A DNA stretch of 64,000 nucleotides, taken from positions 124,001 through 188,000 of the forward strand of contig CAXIDF010000002.1 of the NCBI GenBank assembly GCA_964022665.1. Reading direction: 5' to 3'. How positions within the stretch are numbered: position 1 is the first letter of the stretch; each line of letters starts with the position of its first letter. The position numbers were made by a program, and so were the translations under genes. This document shows positions 34,461-43,096 of this stretch, in pieces. Under the pieces are notes generated by a model that saw only the letters and a program-made list of their open reading frames with translations, searched no databases and had not been told where the DNA came from. Source of the stretch: Haliea sp964022665 (GTDB taxonomy: Bacteria > Pseudomonadota > Gammaproteobacteria > Pseudomonadales > Halieaceae).

Positions 34461-35663
34461 TCAACCCTCTCGGGGCAAGCGAATGAACGGCAGCAGCACC
34501 AACCCCAGCAGCAGCGCGCCAATAAAGCCGACAAACGCCGCACCGTAGCTGCCGCTGGTGTCATAGATCAGCCCCGCCAAAGGTGGGCCTATCAGCGTGA
34601 GAGGCATAATCACCGGATTCATGAGCCCCATGACCCGACCGTAGTTGGCCGCACCGAACAGCACCGCGAGCAGAGACCCCCAGACCGGCAGCATGCCGCC
34701 GGCGGCGAGACCAAGGCTCGCGCTGCCGATGACCAGGCCGGTATAGGTTTCACTCACCAGATAACAGGACACACCCAGCAGCACCAGGATCATGGACGCA
34801 GCCAGTGCAGCGCGCAGGTCCAGGCGATCGGCAATGGCGCCAAAACTAAGCTTGCCGACTATGCCCGACAGGGCGATCACCGACACTAGAAATGCGGCGC
34901 GCTCAGCGGGTGCTCCAATGCCCAGCGCGAAGGGAACGAGGTTTGCCAACAGCGCAGAGTACACGCCAAACAGCAGCCCCATCGCCATTGCCACCAGCCA
35001 GAAATTACGGTCGCGCAGCAATGCAGAAGTCGACAGCGGTGGCGGCACAAACGCCGGCCCCGAAGGTGGTGCATCGCCATCCGGATGCAAGCCGCGGTCT
35101 GCAGGACGGTTGGACACCAGCCACACCGCGGGCAGTGTGACCAGCAGTGTACCCACGCCGAGAATGCGCAGCGCATTGCGCCACTCATAACTGTCAATCA
35201 GCCACTGCACCAGGGGCGGGAACACAAAACCACCCACCGACGTGCCGACTGCCGCCACGCCCAGCGCCATTCCGCGACGGCGCGTGAACCAGCGGGCGAG
35301 CAGGGTTGAGGTTGTCAGCGGGCCGAGCAGGTTGATACCCAGGACCATCAACCCGGCATAGACCAGCGGCACCTGCCAGCTGGCCGTGGTCACTGAAAGC
35401 AATACATAACCCAGCGCCAGGCCCAGCGCACCCAGCAACATCATGCCGCGCAGTGAGCCGCGGTCTATCAGCCCGCCGAGAAACGGCGAAATCAAGCCAC
35501 CGGCCAGCGTCATGCCTGTCATGCCGAGCATCATGGTCATCCGGCTGGCATTGAAAGCCTCCCCCAGCGGTACTGCCACCACGCTGTAGGAATACATGAT
35601 GCTGCCATTGCTGACCATCAACACCAGAAAGGCAACACCGACCAGCCACCAACCGTAGAACAT
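34461..35663 (-). CDS. MFS transporter
   Basis: A 400-residue, 12-helix major facilitator. The N-terminus FYGWWLVGVAFLVLMVSNGSIMYSYSVVAVPL and the loop motifs RGSLRGMMLLGALGLALGYVLL (motif A region) and ARWFTRRRGMALGVAAVGTSVGGFVFPPLVQWL resemble the oxalate/formate and monocarboxylate branch of the family, so an organic acid is a reasonable but unproven substrate. The ATG at 35663 is 13 bases downstream of the SDR stop and follows a GGAG; the longer frame overlaps the SDR gene. It is likely co-transcribed with the SDR. Confidence 0.88.
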   Translation of the reverse strand: MFYGWWLVGVAFLVLMVSNGSIMYSYSVVAVPLGEAFNASRMTMMLGMTGMTLAGGLISPFLGGLIDRGSLRGMMLLGALGLALGYVLLSVTTASWQVPLVYAGLMVLGINLLGPLTTSTLLARWFTRRRGMALGVAAVGTSVGGFVFPPLVQWLIDSYEWRNALRILGVGTLLVTLPAVWLVSNRPADRGLHPDGDAPPSGPAFVPPPLSTSALLRDRNFWLVAMAMGLLFGVYSALLANLVPFALGIGAPAERAAFLVSVIALSGIVGKLSFGAIADRLDLRAALAASMILVLLGVSCYLVSETYTGLVIGSASLGLAAGGMLPVWGSLLAVLFGAANYGRVMGLMNPVIMPLTLIGPPLAGLIYDTSGSYGAAFVGFIGALLLGLVLLPFIRLPREG

Positions 35664-35676
35664 CACCGCGCTCCGC

Positions 35677-36468
35677 TTACAGGGGCATGTACTCGCCGCC
35701 GTTGACGTCGAGCGCAGCACCGGTCACCACGCGCGCATAGTCGGACCCGAGAAACACGGCGGCCTTGGCACAGTCGCCATCGTCCGGAATATGGCCCAGC
35801 GGAATACTGCGCGTGACCTCGGCCATGAGCTCTTCCTTGCTGCGGCCTGACGCCTGGGATTGCCAGTCGAAATAGCCCTCTACCGCCGGGCCCCACATCC
35901 AGCCCATGTGGCAGCTGTTGACGCGAATATTGTCGCCTCCCAGCTCCAGGGCGAGGTGCTTGGTGGCCGCGCGCAACGCGGACTTGGACGCACCGTAGCC
36001 CCCCTGGGTGGCCAGGGGCTTGTGCTCCACCATGGTCGCAATCATGACGATGGCGCCACCACCGCCAGCACGCATAGGGGGAATACAGGCCTGGGTCAGT
36101 TGCATGGTGCCAAAGAAATTCACCTCCATACTGCGCCGCCAGCCATTCAGGTCAGCCTCGGCGATCGGTTCAAAGCTGCCCGGGTCGTAGGCGCTATTGA
36201 ACAGGACATCAATACGCCCGAATGCCTCTACGGTGGCATCCGCCAGCGCCTTGCACTGTGCCTCATCGGCGATATCCGTCACCACCTTGAGTACTTTGGT
36301 ATTCCGGCCCAGCGCCTGAATCTCGGCCTCGGCGGTATCCAGTTTGGCCGGCGTGCGGGCCGCCAGCACCACAGCACTGGCGCCCTCCCGGGCCGCCAGG
36401 GTGGACAATTCCTGACCCAGCCCGGGGCCAATTCCTGAGACGATAACGACCTTGTCTTGCAGCAGCAT
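35677..36468 (-). CDS. short-chain dehydrogenase/reductase (SDR) family oxidoreductase
   Basis: A 263-residue NAD(P)-dependent oxidoreductase. The cofactor loop is GIGPGLG (near 12-18) instead of the commoner GxxxGxG spacing with Ala/Ser, the Asn of the NSAYD segment (family NNAG) is at about 91, and the catalytic Tyr-Lys pair is in YGASKSAL near 158-162. The C-terminus ends VVTGAALDVNGGEYMPL, typical of classical SDRs. The ATG at 36468 has GAGGGAA upstream. It heads a unit with the MFS gene. Substrate unknown; the neighbours suggest a catabolic role. Confidence 0.88.
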   Translation of the reverse strand: MLLQDKVVIVSGIGPGLGQELSTLAAREGASAVVLAARTPAKLDTAEAEIQALGRNTKVLKVVTDIADEAQCKALADATVEAFGRIDVLFNSAYDPGSFEPIAEADLNGWRRSMEVNFFGTMQLTQACIPPMRAGGGGAIVMIATMVEHKPLATQGGYGASKSALRAATKHLALELGGDNIRVNSCHMGWMWGPAVEGYFDWQSQASGRSKEELMAEVTRSIPLGHIPDDGDCAKAAVFLGSDYARVVTGAALDVNGGEYMPL

Positions 36469-36488
36469 GAGACTTTCCCTCTGTTGTT

Positions 36489-36503
36489 ATATGACGACGT
36501 GCT
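36489..36503 (-). promoter_or_regulatory. shared promoter/operator motif, copy upstream of the SDR gene
   Basis: Minus-strand AGCACGTCGTCATAT, 21 bases before the SDR start, matches the copy upstream of the LLM gene at 14 of 15 positions, and 22 of 27 positions over a longer stretch. CATATAAC at its end is a reasonable -10 region, so the element may combine a promoter and an operator. Confidence 0.35.
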
Positions 36504-36612
36504 TTCCGCAGCCGCACCATTCTGGCAGGCATGAGGGGCAGAGCAAACGAAACCGGTGAGAGACTTCCGGGCAGTGCAGCAGTTCGAACCGGGCCCCGCC
36601 GCTACCCCTTGG

Positions 36613-39600
36613 TCATGCGTATTGCAATGCAACCTGCGTCTGGCCCACGCAGTCACGCAGCTGCTGCAGGAGCTCATCGCTGGGGGTGACTGCCCAGCGC
36701 TCGCCCAGCCGGATACGCGCGCGACCGGCCGGCTGCTGGTACCACAAGGATACCGGGCAACGTCCGCCGCCCGCGGCGCCGAGAGCCTGCGCCAAACGGT
36801 CGGCAAGCGCATCGTCGAGGCTGGCCTGTGTCACTTCAATCGTCAGCTCGGCCGCGTGGGATTCGCGGATCGATTGCAGGCTATGCACATCCCGCGCACG
36901 CACCGACAATCCGCCTGAATAATCATCGTGGGCCACACTGCCCTCAACAATGACAATCTGGTCCTTCACCAACAGATCGCGCTTTTCACTCAGGGTTTCC
37001 GGGTAGACGGTAACCTCGATGCGCGCGCTGCGGTCGTCCAACTGCAGAATCGCGATGGTGTCACCACGCTTGGTTTTCATGGTGCGGCTGGCCACGATGA
37101 GGCCGGCGAGCATCTGGTTGCCCTGTTTGTCCGCGCGCAAATCACCAATCAACGTAGGCGCGAAACGCTTCAATTCTTCGGCGTACTCATCAATGGGGTG
37201 ACCGGTTACGTAAAGTCCCAGCGTGTCTTTCTCGCCACTGAGTCGTTCGCGCGCAGACCAGGGGCGCGCGGACCGAAACGCCGCGTACACATCGCCCGCC
37301 TCCTGGGACGCATCCGACACCACCTCGCCAAACAGGTCTGCAATGCCACACTCACGGTTGTTCGCGCTTTGCTCTGCGGTTTTCAAGGCATCGTCCAGCG
37401 CCGCCAGCAGCACCCAGCGGTCGGTGTTCAGGCGATCGAATGCACCGGCACGGATCAGCGCCTCAATCGCCCGTCGATTGACCTTGCGCGGATCAGTGCG
37501 AGCACAGAAATCGAACAGGTCGCGAAACGGGCCACCCTCGTCGCGCGCACGCAGCAGGTTTTCCACCGGCCCCTCGCCGAGCCCCTTGATTGCACCGAGG
37601 CCGTAGATGATCGCATTCTGCGCGTCCACGGTGAACATGTACTGCCCTTCGTTGACATCCGGCAGCCGCAGCGCCAGCTGCATGGCGCGGCATTCCTCGA
37701 CAAACACCACGATCTTGTCGGTGTTCTGCAGTTCCGAACTCATCACCGCCGCCATAAAATGTGCCGGGTAATGGGTTTTCAGCCAGGCGGTCTGGTAGGA
37801 GACCAGGGCATAGGCAGCGGAGTGCGACTTGTTGAAGCCGTAGCCGGCAAATTTTTCCACCAGGTCAAAAATGCGGATGGCGAGTTCGCCATCGATGCCC
37901 TTGCTGCGGGCACCCTCCTCAAACACGGCGCGCTGCTTGGCCATTTCCTCGGGTTTTTTCTTGCCCATGGCACGACGCAGCAGGTCGGCCTCGCCCAGGC
38001 TGTAACCCGCCAGCTCCTGGGCGATCTGCATGACCTGCTCCTGGTAGAGGATAATGCCGTAGGTCGGCTCCAGAATGGGCTTGAGCAGCAGATGCTGGTA
38101 CTCACGGTCCGGATAGGAGATTTTCTCACGGCCGTGTTTGCGGTTGATGAAGTTATCCACCATGCCTGACTGCAGCGGGCCCGGCCGGAACAGGGCCACC
38201 AGGGCGATGATGTCTTCAAAGCAGTCCGGCTTCAGGCGTTTGATCAGATCTTTCATACCGCGGGATTCCAGCTGGAATACCGCGGTAGTTTCCGCCGCCT
38301 GTAGCAACCTGAAGCTCGCAGCATCGTCCAGCGGGATCGCGCTGATATCCAGCGCAGCTTCACCCTGCTGCGCGCGCACGGCGTTGATCATGTGCACAGC
38401 CCAGTCGATGATCGTCAGGGTACGCAGGCCGAGAAAGTCGAACTTGACCAGGCCCGCGTCTTCCACGTCGCCTTTGTCGTACTGGGTTACGAGGCCACCG
38501 CCTGCTTCATCGCAGTACAGCGGCGAGAAATCCGTCAAGCGGGAAGGCGCTATCACCACGCCGCCGGCGTGCTTGCCCACGTTGCGCGTAATGCCTTCCA
38601 GTTGCACCGCCATGTCCCAGATTTCCAGTGCCTGGTTATCCTCGGCGAGGAAGTCCCGCAGCACTTCCTCCTGTTCCAGGGCTTTTTCCAGCGTCATCCC
38701 CACTTCAAACGGGATCATCTTGGACAGCTTGTCACCCAGGCTGTAGGGTTTGTTCTGCACCCGGGCCACGTCGCGCACAACGGCCTTCGCCGCCATGGTG
38801 CCAAAGGTGATGATCTGGGAGACGGCCTCCCGGCCGTAGGTATCAGCGACATAATCAATCACCCGGTCGCGCCGATCCATGCAGAAATCGACGTCGAAGT
38901 CGGGCATGGACACCCGCTCCGGATTGAGAAAGCGTTCGAACAGCAGGTCATACTGCAGCGGATCGAGGTCGGTGATCTCCAGCGCATAGGCCACCAGCGA
39001 GCCGGCACCGGAGCCACGGCCAGGCCCCACGGGAATATCGTGCTGTTTGGCCCAGCGAATAAAATCCATCACGATCAGGAAGTAGCCGGGAAAACCCATC
39101 TGGATGATGGTATCCAGCTCGAAATCGAGCCGCGCACGATATTCCACCTGCCGCTCGCGGAAGCTGTCGCTCGACGGGTCAAAAAGACGCGCCAGGCGCT
39201 GGTCCAGTCCCTCGTGAGACAACTGGCGAAAATAGGCATCCATAGTCAGACCGGCGGGCACCGGATAGTCCGGGAGATAGGGCTTGCCCAATTCCAGCAC
39301 CAGGTTACAGCGCCGGGCTATCTCCACGGAGTTCTGCAAGGCCTCCGGTATGTCGGCAAACAGCTCTGCCATTTCCGCCGGTGAGCGCAGGTACTGCTGG
39401 TCGGTGTAGGCGCGCACGCGCCGCGGATCGTCGAGGGTGCGCCCCTCGCGGATGGAAACACGCGCCTCGTGCGCTTCGAATTCGCTGGCGTCGAGAAAAC
39501 GCACATCGTTGGTGGCCACAACCGGGCAGGCGAGGCGCCCGGCAAGGTCGACGGCCGCATGCAGGTGCGACTCATCGCCTTCCCGCCCGGTGCGATGCAA

Positions 39601-40101
39601 CTCCAGGTAAAACCGACCCGGGTACAGCGTCATCCAGTGGGCCGCACGCGCCTCGGCCTGCGCTGCCCGACCGGCCAGCAGTGCCTGGCCCACGTCCCCT
39701 GCCGCACCGCAGGACAGGGCAATAATCCCCTCGCTGCGTTCCGCCAGCCAGGCTTTGTGCACATACGGATCGCCGAGGTACTGGCCCTCCGTATAGGCGC
39801 GGGAAATCAGCACCGTGAGGTTGCGGTAACCCGCATCGTTCATCGCCAGCAGGCACAGCGGGTATGCGCGCTCAGGGTCATCCTCGTCGAGAACACGCAG
39901 GTCAACGCCAAAGATCGGCTTTATCCCCGCGCCCAGCGCCGCCTTGTACACCTTTACCAGCGCGTAGAAATTGCAGCAGTCGGTGACTGCCACCGCAGCC
40001 ATGCCCAGTGTCGCCACGCGCTCGACAAGCGGCTTGACGCGGACCATGCCGTCAACCAGGGAGTATTCAGTGTGCAGCCGGAGATGTACGAAATCGCTCA
40101 T
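36613..40101 (-). CDS. dnaE: DNA polymerase III alpha subunit
   Basis: The replicative polymerase subunit. Its 1162 residues match E. coli DnaE (1160). Visible parts are the PHP domain (FVHLRLHTEYSLVDGM at the N-terminus), the palm with PDFDVDFCMDRRDRVIDYV near 400-418 carrying the catalytic aspartates, GVVIAPSRLTDF and LVKFDFLGLRTLTIID near 555-570, the fingers NKSHSAAYALVSYQTAWLKTHYPAHF near 760, the helix-hairpin-helix region, and a C-terminal OB fold (GLIVASRTMKTKRGDTIAILQLDD) and tail. It is the last gene of the lpx-rnhB cluster, nine bases after rnhB. The gene that often follows, accA, is not here. Confidence 0.97.
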   Translation of the reverse strand: MSDFVHLRLHTEYSLVDGMVRVKPLVERVATLGMAAVAVTDCCNFYALVKVYKAALGAGIKPIFGVDLRVLDEDDPERAYPLCLLAMNDAGYRNLTVLISRAYTEGQYLGDPYVHKAWLAERSEGIIALSCGAAGDVGQALLAGRAAQAEARAAHWMTLYPGRFYLELHRTGREGDESHLHAAVDLAGRLACPVVATNDVRFLDASEFEAHEARVSIREGRTLDDPRRVRAYTDQQYLRSPAEMAELFADIPEALQNSVEIARRCNLVLELGKPYLPDYPVPAGLTMDAYFRQLSHEGLDQRLARLFDPSSDSFRERQVEYRARLDFELDTIIQMGFPGYFLIVMDFIRWAKQHDIPVGPGRGSGAGSLVAYALEITDLDPLQYDLLFERFLNPERVSMPDFDVDFCMDRRDRVIDYVADTYGREAVSQIITFGTMAAKAVVRDVARVQNKPYSLGDKLSKMIPFEVGMTLEKALEQEEVLRDFLAEDNQALEIWDMAVQLEGITRNVGKHAGGVVIAPSRLTDFSPLYCDEAGGGLVTQYDKGDVEDAGLVKFDFLGLRTLTIIDWAVHMINAVRAQQGEAALDISAIPLDDAASFRLLQAAETTAVFQLESRGMKDLIKRLKPDCFEDIIALVALFRPGPLQSGMVDNFINRKHGREKISYPDREYQHLLLKPILEPTYGIILYQEQVMQIAQELAGYSLGEADLLRRAMGKKKPEEMAKQRAVFEEGARSKGIDGELAIRIFDLVEKFAGYGFNKSHSAAYALVSYQTAWLKTHYPAHFMAAVMSSELQNTDKIVVFVEECRAMQLALRLPDVNEGQYMFTVDAQNAIIYGLGAIKGLGEGPVENLLRARDEGGPFRDLFDFCARTDPRKVNRRAIEALIRAGAFDRLNTDRWVLLAALDDALKTAEQSANNRECGIADLFGEVVSDASQEAGDVYAAFRSARPWSARERLSGEKDTLGLYVTGHPIDEYAEELKRFAPTLIGDLRADKQGNQMLAGLIVASRTMKTKRGDTIAILQLDDRSARIEVTVYPETLSEKRDLLVKDQIVIVEGSVAHDDYSGGLSVRARDVHSLQSIRESHAAELTIEVTQASLDDALADRLAQALGAAGGGRCPVSLWYQQPAGRARIRLGERWAVTPSDELLQQLRDCVGQTQVALQYA

Positions 40102-40110
40102 GGGGCAAGT

Positions 40111-40719
40111 TTACCCCCGGTGCGTCTCCGGCAACAGGTTTTTGACCGGCGCGAAGCTGCGGCGGTGCACCGGAGTCACTCCCAGCTGCCGCAATGCCTG
40201 CAAATGCTGCGCCGTGGGGTAGCCTTTGTGGCTGGCAAAACCGTAGCCCGGATAGCGCCTGTCGATATCCGCGAGCTCGGCATCCCGCTGCACCTTGGCC
40301 AGAATCGAGGCCGCGGCAATTGCCGCGACACTATCGTCACCGCCGATCACGGCCTGTGCCGGATAGGACCAGACCGGCAGACGGTTGCCATCAACCAGAA
40401 CAGCCACGGGCTGGGGCTGCAGCGCTTCGACCGCGCGGCGCATGGCCAGCAGGGACGCCTGCAGCACGTTCAGACTGTCGATTTCGGCCACTGACGCTCG
40501 CCCGATCGCCCAGGCCACGGCCTGTTCGCGGATCTGCACAGCCAGGATTTCCCGACGCTTGGCACTCAACTTCTTGGAGTCGCGCAAGCCAGCCACGGGA
40601 TTGCCCGGGTCGAGAATCACCGCCGCTGCGACCACGTCGCCCGCCAGCGGCCCACGGCCTACTTCGTCAACACCCGCCACGCCGGGGGTATCCGGGTCTA
40701 TACCCGGCAGATCGTTCAT
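40111..40719 (-). CDS. rnhB: ribonuclease HII
   Basis: Cleaves the RNA strand of RNA-DNA hybrids and removes single ribonucleotides from DNA. The 202 residues include the catalytic Asp18-Glu19 in GVDEVGRGPLAGDVVAAAVIL, the second acidic cluster in VDGNRLP near 111, and IGGDDSVAAIAAASILAKVQRD near 126-147, and end with HRRSFAPVK. The start overlaps the lpxB stop by four bases. Its position between lpxB and dnaE is the conserved gammaproteobacterial arrangement. Confidence 0.96.
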   Translation of the reverse strand: MNDLPGIDPDTPGVAGVDEVGRGPLAGDVVAAAVILDPGNPVAGLRDSKKLSAKRREILAVQIREQAVAWAIGRASVAEIDSLNVLQASLLAMRRAVEALQPQPVAVLVDGNRLPVWSYPAQAVIGGDDSVAAIAAASILAKVQRDAELADIDRRYPGYGFASHKGYPTAQHLQALRQLGVTPVHRRSFAPVKNLLPETHRG

Positions 40720-41870
40720 CGTGCGCGGTCGCTCAGCAGAGCCTCTATCGCATCCGCGCAGCGTTCGCCGAAACCGAGCGCCAGAGACTGATGGATAGCG
40801 GCGAACGCCTGGCGTTGCTCAGCGGCGACCTTGGCGTTATAAAGCAGCGGCTGCACGGCCGCCACCAGGCCCGACGGCGTTGCATCCGCCTGGATAAGCT
40901 CAGGCACCAGCGCCCGCCCTGCGAGAATATTGGGCAAGGCGGCAAAGGGAATGCGCACCAGCCGCGACACCAGTGCCCAACTCAGGGGCGCCATGCGGTA
41001 GGCGACGGCCATCGGCCGCTGCACCAGCAGGGCCTCCAGCGTGGCCGTCCCCGAGGCCAGCAACACCGCGTCCGCCGCTGCCATCACCTCCCGGGAGCGC
41101 CCCTGCACCAGCGTGAGTGGGAGATTTGGCGCCTGTTGCAACAAGCTGGCAATCTGCGCCTCGCGCTCCACATTGGCTGCCGGCAGGGCAAAGCGCAGCT
41201 CCGGGTCCGCCGCCGCCAGTCGCCGCGCCACCTCGAGAAACAGCGGCGTCAACGCGGCCACCTCGCCACTGCGGCTGCCCGGCAGCAGGGCCAGCAAGCG
41301 CCCCTCCTCTGCCAGCCCCAGCGCGCGCCGGGCGTGCTCCCGTTCGGTGAATAAAGGAATCTCGTCCGCCAGCGGGTGCCCGACAAAGTCAGCGGCAATA
41401 CCGTGCTGGTGGTAAATAGCAGTTTCAAAGGGAAACAGGCACAACATGCGGTCCACGGCCCGGCGAATGGTGCGGATACGCCCCTGGCGCCAGGCCCATA
41501 CCGAGGGGCTGACCAGATGCACCGTTTTAATACCGGCGCGGCGCAGCCTGGCCTCCAGACGCAGGCAGAAATCGGGAGAATCGATGCCGATAAACACATC
41601 CGGGGGGTTGGCCAGGAAGTGCTGATAGACACTGCGTCGAATGCCCAGCAATTCCGGCAGGCGTTTGAGGGGCTCAACGAAACCCATGACCGAGAGGCGG
41701 TCCATCGGAAACAGGCTGTGCAGGCCCTGCGCCTGCATTAACGGCCCGCCGATACCCTCAACCTGCAAATCCGGGTAACGACGCCGCAGGGCTGAGAGAA
41801 GACGTGAGCCCAGGATATCGCCAGACGCCTCGCCAGCGAGTATACCAACGCGCAGGCGACTGCCCGCCAC
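40716..41870 (-). CDS. lpxB: lipid-A-disaccharide synthase
   Basis: Glycosyltransferase family 19 enzyme that joins UDP-diacylglucosamine and lipid X to form the lipid A disaccharide at the inner membrane. The 384 residues carry LAGEASGDILG at 11-21, DSPDFCLRLE near 96-105, VHLVSPSVWAWRQGR near 122-136, DRMLCLFPFE, LPGSRSGEVAAL and ASGTATLEALL near 270-280. The GTG start shares one base with the lpxA stop. Confidence 0.97.
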   Translation of the reverse strand: MAGSRLRVGILAGEASGDILGSRLLSALRRRYPDLQVEGIGGPLMQAQGLHSLFPMDRLSVMGFVEPLKRLPELLGIRRSVYQHFLANPPDVFIGIDSPDFCLRLEARLRRAGIKTVHLVSPSVWAWRQGRIRTIRRAVDRMLCLFPFETAIYHQHGIAADFVGHPLADEIPLFTEREHARRALGLAEEGRLLALLPGSRSGEVAALTPLFLEVARRLAAADPELRFALPAANVEREAQIASLLQQAPNLPLTLVQGRSREVMAAADAVLLASGTATLEALLVQRPMAVAYRMAPLSWALVSRLVRIPFAALPNILAGRALVPELIQADATPSGLVAAVQPLLYNAKVAAEQRQAFAAIHQSLALGFGERCADAIEALLSDRAR

Positions 41871-42640
41871 TAGCGGACGATGCCGCGCTCCGAGGCGCGT
41901 ATGGAATCGATCATTACCTGCACCTCGGGCGTCTCGCGCAGCATGGTCTCCAGGCGCTGTATCGCCAGCTCCAGGGTCAAACCCTGCCGATAAACGATCT
42001 TGAAGGCGCGCCGCAGCTGGCTGATGGCCTCGGAGGAAAAACCACGGCGGCGCAGCCCCTCGATATTGATGGTCTTGGCTTCTGCGGGGGCGCCACTGAC
42101 CGTGACATAGGCCGGCACATCCTTGCCTATCGCCGTGCCCATGCCGCTGAAACTGTGCGCGCCAATCTTGCAGAACTGATGCACCAGCGTGTAGCCGCTG
42201 AGGATGGCCCAGTCACCCACCTTGACGTGGCCCGCAAGCGCCGTGTTATTCACCAGAATCGTGTGGTTACCGATACAGGAGTCGTGGCCGATGTGCACAT
42301 ACGCCATGATGAGATTGTTGTTGCCAATCGTCGTTTCCGCCCGGTCCTGCACCGTGCCGCGGTGAATCGTCACATTCTCGCGAATGATGTTGTTGTCACC
42401 GATCACCAGGTAGGTGGGCTCATCGCGGTATTTGAGATCCGGGGTTGCCTCGCCAATCGTCGAGAACTGGTAGATATGGTTCCCCGCGCCTATTCGCGTG
42501 GGCCCCTTGATCACCACATGGGATTCTATCTTGCAGCCCGGGCCAATCTCGACGCCGGGACCTATCAGCGTCCAGGGGCCAACCTCAACGTCGTCGGCAA
42601 CGGTGGCTGAGGGGTCTACGATGGCCTGGCTGTGAATCAT
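41870..42640 (-). CDS. lpxA: UDP-N-acetylglucosamine acyltransferase
   Basis: First enzyme of lipid A synthesis, adding a 3-hydroxyacyl chain to UDP-GlcNAc. The 256 residues form a left-handed beta-helix of hexapeptide repeats (IDPSATVADDVEVGPWTLIGPGVEIG onwards). The catalytic His region is in NNNLIMAYVHIGHDSCIGNHTI near 117-138. The C-terminal helical domain follows (LRRAFKIVYRQGLTLELAIQRLE). It lies between fabZ (three-base gap) and lpxB (one-base overlap). Confidence 0.97.
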   Translation of the reverse strand: MIHSQAIVDPSATVADDVEVGPWTLIGPGVEIGPGCKIESHVVIKGPTRIGAGNHIYQFSTIGEATPDLKYRDEPTYLVIGDNNIIRENVTIHRGTVQDRAETTIGNNNLIMAYVHIGHDSCIGNHTILVNNTALAGHVKVGDWAILSGYTLVHQFCKIGAHSFSGMGTAIGKDVPAYVTVSGAPAEAKTINIEGLRRRGFSSEAISQLRRAFKIVYRQGLTLELAIQRLETMLRETPEVQVMIDSIRASERGIVR

Positions 42641-42643
42641 GGC

Positions 42644-43072
42644 TCAGCGATCGGCACAGAGAATCGTGGCAGAGGCGCACAGGGCGCCGTCGACATCGGA
42701 ACTGACCGCAAACTTCCAGATGCCGCGTCGGTCCGAGAGAATCTTTGCCCGCAACATGACCTGGTCGCCCGGCACACAGGGGCGTTTGAAGCGCAGGTCA
42801 TCGGCGCCGACAAAGTAGTACATGGAACCATCGGCCGGGGTTTTATTCATGGATTGGAACCCCAGAATACCTGCCGCCTGGGCCATCGCTTCCAGCAACA
42901 TGACGCCGGGGAAAACAGGTTTCTCCGGGAAGTGACCGTTGAAAAAAGGCTCGTTGATGGTGAGGTTCTTGCAGGCGACGATGGACTCGCCAAGGTTCAG
43001 CTCCAGCACCCTATCCACGAGTAGAAAGGGATAACGGTGCGGCAAATGGTTACGAATTTCGGAAATGTCCAT
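42644..43072 (-). CDS. fabZ: 3-hydroxyacyl-[acyl-carrier-protein] dehydratase
   Basis: Hot-dog-fold dehydratase of fatty-acid elongation. It has about 142 residues with the opening DISEIRNHLPHRYPFLLVDRVLEL, the active-site His in NGHFPEKPVFPGVMLLEAMAQAAG near 48-70, with the catalytic Glu in LLEAMAQ, and the hot-dog strand FKRPCVPGDQVML. I chose the ATG at 43072; a TTG at 43078, with a GGGGGA at better spacing, would add two residues. It sits between lpxD and lpxA as is usual. Confidence 0.95.
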   Translation of the reverse strand: MDISEIRNHLPHRYPFLLVDRVLELNLGESIVACKNLTINEPFFNGHFPEKPVFPGVMLLEAMAQAAGILGFQSMNKTPADGSMYYFVGADDLRFKRPCVPGDQVMLRAKILSDRRGIWKFAVSSDVDGALCASATILCADR

Positions 43073-43096
43073 GATCAAACTGCGGGTCCCCCACGA

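Noticed and set aside
36928..38169. 413-codon plus-strand frame opposite dnaE
   Set aside because: It lies wholly antisense to a strongly conserved dnaE region, and its translation has no domain character.
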